Shown piece after piece: positions 26,683-36,100 of a stretch of 64,000 bases of DNA (positions are counted from its first letter, which is position 1; each line of letters opens with the position of its first letter). The stretch is taken from positions 1 to 64,000 of the forward strand of contig CAJUIP010000016.1 of the NCBI GenBank assembly GCA_910586315.1, given 5' to 3'. This DNA is from an uncultured Lachnospiraceae bacterium (GTDB taxonomy: Bacteria > Bacillota > Clostridia > Lachnospirales > Lachnospiraceae). A program made the position numbers and the translations under genes. The notes under the pieces were generated by a model, which was not told the DNA's origin, did no database searches, and worked only from the letters and a program-made list of their open reading frames with translations.

Positions 26683-27312
26683 ATGAACGCAAAGGTTTAT
26701 GCTTACATCCGGGTTTCATCCAAAGACCAGAATGAGGACAGGCAAAAAATTGCCATGCGGGAATTTGGAATACCTGATAATTTCGTATTTATGGACAAAC
26801 AATCAGGCAAGGATTTTGAGCGGCCAGGATACAAGCAGCTCATGCGAAAAATAAAGCCGGGTGACACTCTTGTTATTAAGAGCATCGACCGGCTGGGACG
26901 CAACTATGAGGAGATATTGGAACAGTGGCGCATTCTCACAAAGGAAAAACGGGCTGCTATCGTGGTTCTGGACATGCCTTTGCTGGATACCCGGCATGGC
27001 CGCGACCTTGTAGGGACATTGATTGCCGATATTGTGCTTCAACTTTTATCCTATGTCGCACAGACCGAGCGGGAGTTCATCCACCAGAGGCAGGCCGAAG
27101 GCATTGCCGCTGCAAAGGCGCGGGGAGTACGGTTCGGGCGAAAACCGATGGAGCGTCCCCCGGAGTTTGATGTTGTACGGCTAAAATGGGAAAAGGGTCT
27201 GATTTCAGCGCGGAAAGCAGCGGCTCAGCTGGGTATTACGCATCAAACCTTTCTTGCATGGGCTACGGAGACGAAAAAAGTTTTTGCAGCTGGTGAAAAA
27301 AGTACAGTTTAG
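26683..27312 (+). CDS. Serine recombinase (resolvase/invertase family)
   Basis: 209 residues. The catalytic domain starts VYAYIRVSSKDQNEDRQ with the nucleophile serine at S12, and continues with SIDRLGRNYEEILEQW near residue 70 and a C-terminal helix-turn-helix (SARKAAAQLGITHQTFLAWA). This is the short Tn3 resolvase/DNA invertase type, acting on paired sites for resolution or inversion. The start follows GGAGGAAATAAT. No transposase accompanies it and no invertible segment is obvious, so its substrate is unknown. It lies between degenerate remnants and the large foldback, marking a recombination-prone border before the NRPS cluster. Confidence 0.92.
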   Translation: MNAKVYAYIRVSSKDQNEDRQKIAMREFGIPDNFVFMDKQSGKDFERPGYKQLMRKIKPGDTLVIKSIDRLGRNYEEILEQWRILTKEKRAAIVVLDMPLLDTRHGRDLVGTLIADIVLQLLSYVAQTEREFIHQRQAEGIAAAKARGVRFGRKPMERPPEFDVVRLKWEKGLISARKAAAQLGITHQTFLAWATETKKVFAAGEKSTV

Positions 27313-27444
27313 TCACCACAAATAAGATTCTTCGACATCTCTAAAAATATTTTTAAAAAATTTACAGGAACCTTAATAATTATACCTCCAAAGGCTTAAA
27401 AACACAATACAAAAACTGGATATTAAACTGTACTTAAGCATCCA

Positions 27445-27611
27445 CCAGTATAACTCACCTTAAATACCGTTCTGTTTTGGTGAGGATGCATTTTCGATAG
27501 TGCGAGGGAAAAAGTGGAGGCGTAGTGGTGCTACGTTTCCGCATTTTTCCTTTGTGCTATCAGAAAAGCAGACCAGTGAAACGTATGGTTATTTAGGGTG
27601 GGTTATACTGG
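27445..27611. repeat. 167-bp foldback (two 81-bp arms, 5-bp loop) before the NRPS cluster
   Basis: Arm 27445-27525 (starting CCAGTATAACTCACC) and arm 27531-27611 (ending GGGTGGGTTATACTGG) are imperfect reverse complements along almost their whole length; the loop is TGGTG. Terminal 10 bases CCAGTATAAC pair perfectly with GTTATACTGG. The element ends 30 bases before the first ATG of the biosynthetic cluster. It could be a MITE-like insertion or, as RNA, an extended leader hairpin. No clear target duplication flanks it. The rest of the gap 27313-27444 is AT-rich and without a protein-like frame. Confidence 0.85.
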
Positions 27612-27641
27612 GGAATACATCAATTATTTAGGAGGCTGTAT

Positions 27642-29192
27642 ATGAAATCCTATCCGCTCAACCCCCAACCGAATATCACGAATTTCAAACAACTTGTCGC
27701 AATAAATGCTACAGCTTATCCAGAAGATGCGGCATTTCAATTCCAGATTAATAAAAAGATTATTACAATTACATATCAAAGGTTCCAGGAAGATATTCAG
27801 GCTTTGGCCTCATATTTTTTTCAGAAAGGGTTGTTCCGTAACAAGATAGCGGTGCTTGGAGAGAACTGCTATGAGTGGGTGCTTACCTATTTTTCGGTTG
27901 TCATGAGCAATAACATTATTGTTCCAATTGATAAGGAACTCCCGGCAGAAGATATAGGGCATCTGCTGGATTTTTCTGGCGTAGAATTGTTGGTTTATGC
28001 AGATTCTTATGCAGATATTGCCAATGCAATGTTGCAGCATGGGCACACAAACGCCATCCTTTCGATGAAAGAGTTTCCTTCTATTCTCGAAAACGATTCC
28101 ACGACAGAAATTGTAACAGATGAATTGAATCTGTGCGCCATTATTTTTACATCTGGCACCACTGGTAAGCCAAAAGGAGTCATGCTTTCTCAAAAAGCCC
28201 TGATAGTAGATGCGGTTGGTGCCTGTCAAAATGTCTACATCGCTGGCTCTTCCATGCTGACCCTTCCGCTTCATCATACTTTCGCTTTTACTGCTGGCGT
28301 ACTGTCAATGCTTATCTACCGAGTTCCAATCTCTATCAGTCGGAGTCTGCGGACTTTTGCCGCAGATATGAAACTCTTTCAGCCGCAAAATATGTTTCTG
28401 GTTCCCCTTTATGTGGAAACGATGTATAAGAATATCTGGAAAGCAGCCAAAAATCAGGGCAAAGATAAACTTTTAAAACGCATGATAACGCTCAGTAACT
28501 TTACCCGTAAGTTTGGCATTGACCTGCGACGCAAGCTTTTCAAATCGGTCCTGGATAATTTTGGCGGAAATTTGACGCTCATTGTCTCTGGCGGCGCGGC
28601 GATCCGTCAGGAGTATATTGACCGTTTTGAGGACCTGGGAATACAGATCCTCAATGGTTACGGTATTACTGAGTGCACCCCTGTGGTAGCCGTAAATCGA
28701 AATGAAGACTTTCGTGCAGGGAGTATTGGAGTACCCCTGCCATGCAACGAGGTTCGTGTGATAGATGGCGAGCTTTGTATCCGGGGCGAAAACGTGATGC
28801 TTGGCTATTACAAAGATGAGGCGGCTACCACGAAAGCCATGATAGACGGCTGGTTCCACACCGGTGATCTGGGCCATATTGACGAGGATGGATTTATCTA
28901 TATCACCGGCCGGAAAAAGAACCTGATCATTCTCAGCAATGGAAAAAATATCTCTCCGGAAATGCTGGAAGAAAAGCTGCTGGCCATTTCCGGGGTGCTG
29001 GAGGCGGTGGTTTCCGCTACGGAAGGTGTCATCACTGCGGAAATTTTTGCCGTACAGGAAGACCGGGAACGTATTCAGGAGGGCGTTATGGCAATGAACA
29101 AGACTTTGCCATCTTATCAGCGCATCCAACGGGTCAAATTCCGCAATCAGGAGTTTGAGAAGACCACAACTCAAAAAATCAAAAGAAAATAA
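27642..29192 (+). CDS. AMP-forming acyl-CoA/acyl-ACP synthetase (cluster starter ligase)
   Basis: 516 residues of the ANL adenylating superfamily: phosphate loop FTSGTTGKPKGV near residue 177, LPLHHTF, NGYGITECTPV near residue 340, TGDLGHIDEDGFIYITGRKKNLI near residue 410, and a C-terminal lysine in TTTQKIKRK. It resembles fatty-acid CoA ligases rather than amino-acid-activating domains. As first gene of the NRPS cluster, with a free carrier protein at 38021, it probably activates a fatty acid that the N-terminal condensation domain of the NRPS attaches to the first amino acid. The start follows GGAGGC. The 167-bp foldback is immediately upstream. Confidence 0.88.
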   Translation: MKSYPLNPQPNITNFKQLVAINATAYPEDAAFQFQINKKIITITYQRFQEDIQALASYFFQKGLFRNKIAVLGENCYEWVLTYFSVVMSNNIIVPIDKELPAEDIGHLLDFSGVELLVYADSYADIANAMLQHGHTNAILSMKEFPSILENDSTTEIVTDELNLCAIIFTSGTTGKPKGVMLSQKALIVDAVGACQNVYIAGSSMLTLPLHHTFAFTAGVLSMLIYRVPISISRSLRTFAADMKLFQPQNMFLVPLYVETMYKNIWKAAKNQGKDKLLKRMITLSNFTRKFGIDLRRKLFKSVLDNFGGNLTLIVSGGAAIRQEYIDRFEDLGIQILNGYGITECTPVVAVNRNEDFRAGSIGVPLPCNEVRVIDGELCIRGENVMLGYYKDEAATTKAMIDGWFHTGDLGHIDEDGFIYITGRKKNLIILSNGKNISPEMLEEKLLAISGVLEAVVSATEGVITAEIFAVQEDRERIQEGVMAMNKTLPSYQRIQRVKFRNQEFEKTTTQKIKRK

Positions 29193-29334
29193 GTTAAGTA
29201 TGTACAAAACTACAAAAGTCGCTATCTGACTATTGCATAATTCTACTCTTACAAGTTTTTTCTTTTAGCAGTTATGCTTGGGGATAAACCAAATTTGAGT
29301 TTTACTCACTCCTATAGTTACACTACCAAAGAAG

Positions 29335-30123
29335 GTGATTATAATTTTTAAGATTGATTTATCAAAAATAGTAGACTTTATCTGCAACATATGGCCAATT
29401 CTCATGTTAATTTTGCCGTTTTTCTCTATGCATCTACATAAAAGGGTTAAACGATGGTACCTAAAATGCGTACTTTCATTTCGAAAGAGAGCAAAAGTTT
29501 GCTTTATTGCTATCCCAAAGTTTAAAAGTACGATTCTCCGAAAAGATCGTGATGTTGCAATTTACGATGAGGTAGCATTACTGCTTCATATAAACTCTCT
29601 TTTGGCAGACGCAGGAATATCCATTATTACAGAGTCTAATGAGAGTGATATTGTGTATGATGAGATACAAATAGGGGGACCGGTAACCAACAAATTTACT
29701 AACCGATATTTTAAACGATATTTGAAAGAAATTACATGGATTGTGACAGGTGCCCATTATGAACGATATCTTGCAGATGCAAATTTAAATGGGCTAGATT
29801 ATAGTTTTATTGAAAAGGCCAGAAATAAGGAAGAAGGATTTAGGTTTGGTGCAAAATTCTTTTCTTATGTGCCAAATCAGAAAGGACTTGCGATTTTGAT
29901 AAAAATTGTCGACAAATCCGGAGCATCACCAAGAACTATTCACTTGCTTTTTGGCGCTGGTGCAAACGGAACTATGGGAGCAGTATCTTTCTTCGTTAAT
30001 CACTATGCCGACATTTATAAAAAAATGGGATCGCAACCATATATTGGAGTATTTGCCGTAAACGGAAGTGGAGCACAAATAGAAGAGATTGAATGGCTTG
30101 ATTGCTGTGATTATTTTCGATAA
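29335..30123 (+). CDS. Membrane-anchored protein of unknown function in the NRPS cluster
   Basis: About 262 residues: one N-terminal membrane helix (IVDFICNIWPILMLILPFFSMHL), a basic stretch, then a soluble domain. That domain has IQIGGPVTNKFTNRYF near residue 120 and ends with a beta-rich segment LAILIKIVDKSGA then LLFGAGANGTMGAVSFF. The GGPxxN and GxxGT pair recalls a family of putative ligand-sensing proteins in bacteria, but I cannot name it. The only conventional start is a GTG at 29335 overlapping its own GAAGGTG, so the start is uncertain. The gene is more AT-rich than its neighbours. It lies 23 bases before the NRPS; self-protection, sensing or an unrelated effector role are possible. 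Confidence 0.6.
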   Translation: MIIIFKIDLSKIVDFICNIWPILMLILPFFSMHLHKRVKRWYLKCVLSFRKRAKVCFIAIPKFKSTILRKDRDVAIYDEVALLLHINSLLADAGISIITESNESDIVYDEIQIGGPVTNKFTNRYFKRYLKEITWIVTGAHYERYLADANLNGLDYSFIEKARNKEEGFRFGAKFFSYVPNQKGLAILIKIVDKSGASPRTIHLLFGAGANGTMGAVSFFVNHYADIYKKMGSQPYIGVFAVNGSGAQIEEIEWLDCCDYFR

Positions 30124-30146
30124 GCGAACTAAGGAGGTAGCAAAAA

Positions 30147-33100
30147 ATGGTACGATTGTCCAATCCTCAAAAGTTAATCTATGATATGGAAAAATATGCC
30201 GGAGGCACTGTAGCTATTGTCTGCGGCAGTGTATTACTGGAGGGGGAAAAAGAGCCAGCCGACCTAATCCAAGCGGTTAACGCTATATTCCGCTGCAATG
30301 ACGCCCTTCGAACACGTATTATAGAGCAGGAGGGTAAGGTTTCACAGGAAGTTGAAAATTTTCAAGAACGTACGATCAATGTTCTTCAATTTGACAGCAA
30401 AGACGCCCTTACTGCCTTTGCTGAGGAGTATGCTAAAATACCAATTGCGTTCAATGCCCCGCTCTGTGAAATTCAGATCGTGCTTTTGCCGGAACATTAT
30501 GGCCTTTTGACAAAATGCCACCACATAATTGGGGATGCTTGGACGCTTACTTTGATTGCATCTCAATTTTGTGCTCTGCTGAGAGGAGAAGAACCTCAAG
30601 CCTATCCTTATGCTGATTTTGTGGAGAGCGAGGCTGTCTATGTTCAGGGCGACCGCAGGGAAAAGGACAAGGCATTTTTCCTGGAGCAATTTAAAACCTG
30701 TCCAGAGGCCGTTTATCTCTCTGAAAAACCAGGGGACTGTTATAATGCCTGCCGGTCAACCTTCCAGGTCAATGCTGACTTGACTTCCAAACTCCGCGCT
30801 TACACCAAGGAGCATCATACATCGCCATTTACGCTGTTTCTCACCGTTTTTGCTGTATATTTCAGCCGCGTCAAAGATAACGTAGAATACTTTTACATTG
30901 GTACACCGATTCTTAATCGCAAAACATCTCGGGAAAAGCACACAATGGGTATGTTCGTCAACACCGTTCCAGCGCTGGCCCATGTAGATTACAAGTGCTC
31001 TTTTGTTGAAAACCTTGGTGCTATGCAAGCAGAAACACTGGCGGTGCTGCGCCATCAAAAATTCCATTACAATGAGATTTTGACCGCAATCCGGCAGGAG
31101 TATGATTTTACAGAAAAACTCTATGATGTAATCCTGAGCTATCAAAATGCCGCTGTTACCGGAGCAGAGCATGAGGTGGAAACTACCTGGTATCATAGCG
31201 GGATGCAAACGGAGAGTCTCCAAATTCATATCGACGACCGGGATGGCAAAGGCGTTTTCTGCATCCATCTGGACTACCGCACTGATAAATTTACTAATTC
31301 GGAAATTCAGCGAATGTATGGGCACATTTTGAATCTGCTGCAAGACGCTATTTCTCACGACAGAAAAACGCCGGAGGAGCTGGCGCTGTTGTCCCCGGAG
31401 GAAGAGCAGCTTTTGCTCCGTGATTTTAATGACACCGCTGCTGATTATCCACGAGATAAGTGCCTCCATACGTTGTTTGAGGAACAGGTGGAGCGTACCC
31501 CGGACAAAACTGCGGTCATCGCCTGTGACCGTACTCTGACCTATCAGGAGTTAAATGAGGAAGCTAACCGCATCGCTCATGGGTTGATGAAAAGGGGAGT
31601 AAGGCCGGGAGACATTGTGGCTTTTGCCCTGCCAAGAAACAGCCACTTGATTCCTACTATGTTCGGTATTCTTAAAGCCGGAGCGGCATATCTCCCTATT
31701 GACCCAGATTATCCCCAGGAACGTATTGACTATATGCTTCTGGATAGTGGGGCAAGGGTTTTTGTGACGGCAGAGAGGCTAACGGAGCTGATAGAGAACG
31801 GAAACAGCTCAAATCCCGCATTGGTGTTTTCTAGCGAAAGCCTGTGCTATTGCATCTATACATCTGGCAGTACGGGTAATCCTAAAGGGACACTTCTAGT
31901 CCATCGAGGCATTGTAAATCTTGTGACCGATTTGAAAATTTATAGTGACCTTACTCAATGTAACCGATTTGGATTTACGACTACGATCACATTTGATGTT
32001 GCTACTCAAGAGATTTTAACTGCATTATTAAATGGATTCACAGGAGTGCTTTTACCTGAACGCCGTGAAACATCATTTCTCGAAATCATAGAAGCCCTTG
32101 AGGCAAGCAAAGTTGATGTTATTTATACCACTCCGAGTTATCTTGATTTGTTGTCTGATAATGAGAAACGGGCAAGCCGCTTATTTTCTGCGGTAAAGAT
32201 TATATGTTTGGCTGGAGAAAAATTCAATCTTAACAGATTTGCTTTAAAAGCGCAGAATATTAAGCAAACGATATTTGAAAACCATTACGGCCCAGCAGAA
32301 ACTCATGTTGCTACATATAAAACAGTTATGGACCGTGGCGATATCATAATTGGACATCCTATTGCCAATACTCAGATTTATATAGTGGATAACTATTTGA
32401 ATCCTGTTCCCGCTGGAATAACTGGCGAATTGTGCATTGCCGGAGATGGAGTAGGAGCCGGATATTTCAACAAGCCAAAATTGACGGCGGAAAAGTTTAT
32501 ACCAAATCCTTTTGGCCCTGGCAAACTCTACAAAACTGGCGATCTGGCCTACTGGCGGGAAGATGGCAATATTGTCTATGTGGGCCGCAATGATTTTCAG
32601 GTGAAAATCCGTGGTCTGCGAGTTGAATTAGGTGAAATTGAGAACACCATCGCAGGAGTAGATGGCATCAGCCAGACCATAGTGGTAGTTCGGAAAAATG
32701 AGGCTGGGCGACAGCTCATTTGTGCGTTTTACACTGAAACAGCTCCAGTGGAGTTGGAGACTATCAAGTCTGCCCTGCGGGAGAAGCTGCCCCGGTACAT
32801 GATGCCGCACATTTTTACCAAATTGGAAACTCTACCTATGACCACCAGCGGCAAAGTAAATCGAAAGGCACTGCCAGAAGTTGACTTGTCAGCACTTGTC
32901 TCCGAGGCCGAATATGCCGCCCCTGTCACGGAACAGGAGACCACCCTCGCCTCCGCTGTTGCCCAAGTGCTCAACCTGGAAAAGGTGGGGATTGGGGATA
33001 ACTTTTTTGACCTGGGAGGTGATTCCCTCAAGGCTATTGAGTTAACTTCTGCTTTGGAGCAGACTGGTTATCACGTCGAGGTCAAAACTATTTTTGAGGC

Positions 33101-36100
33101 GGAGAACTTGGGAAAATTGGCCGAAAAATTGGTTGCTACCTGTGTTATGGTAGAAGCAGAAATTCCCGCTGGCGATATTCCTGCCACCGCTGCCCAAATG
33201 CGGATCTATACTGCCCAGAGCATAAGCGGCGGTACCGCCTACAATGTTCCTTACGTTTTTAAGGTTAAAACGTTGAATCCTGATCGACTTCAAACTGCTG
33301 TCGATCACCTCGTTGCCCGTCATGAAATACTCCGTACTCGATTTGAAAACCGGGATGGAATTATCATGCAGGTGGTAGACGATAGTGCCCGGTGTCAGGT
33401 AGAAAAACTTTCCAGCAATGACTTCTCCGCTTTTATTCGTCCCTTTGACCTGGGAACCGCTCCCTTACTTCAGGTGGGTTATTATGGAAATACGGTCCTT
33501 CTGGATATGCACCACATTATCACCGATGGCGGTTCCATGCCTACTTTCCTGCGGGAACTGAACGGGCTTTACATGGGAAGAGACCTTGTAGATACTCCTG
33601 TGCAATATAGGGCATTTGCAGCACAGGAGAAAACCTGCCCGGAGGATGAAGCCTACTGGCTGTCCGTCTTTGCAGACGAACCTCCAATATTAGAGATAAA
33701 CACTGACTATCCCCGACCAGGCAAACAGAGTTTTGTGGGAGCAGCGATTTATCAAAGCATCCCCGCCGCACTTCATGAAAAAGTCTGCTCAAAGAGTAAA
33801 GTAATGAGCATTACACCCTATGCCTACTACATAGGTGTGTATTATATCCTTCTGTCCAAATTCAGCGGAAATGAAGATATCGTCATCGGCACGCCCACCA
33901 GCGGCAGGAGAGGAAAATTTCTTAATACTTTAGGGATGTTCGTCAATACTCTGGCTCTGCGGGGCAGGCCAGAAGGAACAAAAACCGTCCGAGATTTTTT
34001 GAGTGAAGTCAAAACTGCCGTTGTCGGTGCTTTGGCTCACCAGGATTACCCATATGGTGATTTGGTAAAGAAATTGGAAATTCACCCGGAGGGCCGCAAC
34101 CCGCTCTTTGATGTCATGTTCGCCTACCAGAGCGAGGAAATGACGCAGGTGTCATTCGGTGACGCTCCGGCGGAGCTACTTCCGATTCCGGTTACATCTT
34201 CTAAGTACGATTTTACTTTCAATGTCATGCCCCGCAAGGAAAATGTGGTGTTGATGGTGGAATACTGCACCGCTCTTTTTAAAGAAACAACAATTCGGCG
34301 GTTGATAGAGGGATATCAGCTACTGTTGGAGCAAATGCTGGATGAGACCAAGCAGTTGAAAGATTTGACCGCAATTACAGAACAGGAACAGCAGACATTG
34401 CTTTACGCATTCAACGATACCGCCATTGATTATCCTCGCGATAAATGCGTCCATACTCTGTTTGAGGAACAAGTTGAGCAAACCCCGGACAAGACGGCGG
34501 TTATCGCCTGTGACCGTACTCTAACTTACCGGGAGTTGAATGAGGAAGCTAACCGCATTGCCCACGGGTTGATGCAGAAAGGAGTAACCCAGGGAAATAT
34601 CGTAGCCTTTGCTCTGCCCAGAAATAGCCACTTGATACCAACCATGTTTGGAATCCTCAAAATTGGAGCCGCCTACTTACCAATTGACCCGAATTTTCCC
34701 CAGGAACGGATTGACTATATGCTTTTGGATAGCGGGGCGAGGGGCTTTGTGACAGAAAATGAACTACCCGTTCTACTAGCGAATAAGAATACCGAGAATC
34801 CCAATCAGAAGTTGTCCAGTGAAAGCCTCAGCTATTGTATCTATACGTCTGGTAGTACGGGAAAGCCGAAAGGAGTATTAATTCGACATAAAAATTTTGT
34901 GAATTTCTGTTCTGCGAATTTAAATAATCAATGTCAAAGCCTAATTGTAAGTTGCAAGGTACTCCTTTCAACATTCAAATCTTCTTTTGATGCATTTGGC
35001 GTGGATTATGCTTTGCCTCTTACACATGGTATGACTGTAGTTCTAGCCGATGACGACGATATTGCAGACGCCAACAAATTAGGTAATTTAATAAAGAAAT
35101 ATCAAATTGACATTGTTCATTCTACTCCGACAATTATGCAGGTCTTATGTGCAGAAAACATATATCTTTACCAAATAGCAAATCTAAAGGTAATGGTAAT
35201 CGCTGCAGAACAATTTACATTGAATTTATATAACTATCTCTGTGTACATACTGATGCAAAAATTTTTAATGGATACGGCCCCTCTGAAACTACAATTGGT
35301 TCATGCTATGGAGAAATTACAAGTGACATCCATATTGGGCATCCTATTGCCAACACCAAAATCTATATCTTGGACAAATACATGGCTCCTGTTCCCATTG
35401 GCGTAACTGGCGAGCTGTGTATCGCCGGAGATGGCGTGGGGGCCGGGTATCTCAACAGGCCAGAACTGACGGCGGAAAAATTTATACCAAATCCCTTTGG
35501 CCCCGGTAAACTTTACAAGACCGGCGATCTGGCCTACTGGCGGGAAGATGGCAACATCGTCTATGTGGGCCGCAATGACTTCCAGGTGAAGATCCGCGGT
35601 CTGCGGGTAGAACTGGGAGAAATCGAAAACACCATCGCCGGGGTGGATGGCATCAGTCAGGCTGTGACAGTCGTCCGCAAAGACGATACCGGGCGGCAGC
35701 TGATCTGTGCGTTTTACACGGAAACCACCCCGGTGGAGTTGGAAGCCGTCAAGTCTGCCCTTCGGGAGAAGCTGCCCCGGTACATGATGCCCCATTTCTT
35801 TACCAGACTGGACACCCTGCCCATGACCGCCAGTGGCAAAGTAAATCGGAAGGCCCTGCCGGAAGTTGACCTGAGCAAACCAGAACGAAACACGGAATAC
35901 CTGCCGCCAGAGGGAGAAATAGAAAAACAACTGACAACCATTATGGAAGGAGTGTTGAACGATTCGCCAATCGGCAGAGATGACAATTTCTTTGATTTGG
36001 GCGGAGACAGTTTGAAAGCCATTGAGTTCCTTTCCAAAGCCCACAGCGATGGCCTCTATTTTTCCCTGCAAAACGTCTTTGACTATCCGACAGTGCGCCA

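Noticed and set aside
17461..27312. Integrative island using the tRNA-Leu 3' end as attachment site
   Set aside because: No second copy of the tRNA 3' sequence was seen near the recombinase, no tyrosine integrase is present, and the serine recombinase is of the small resolvase type.
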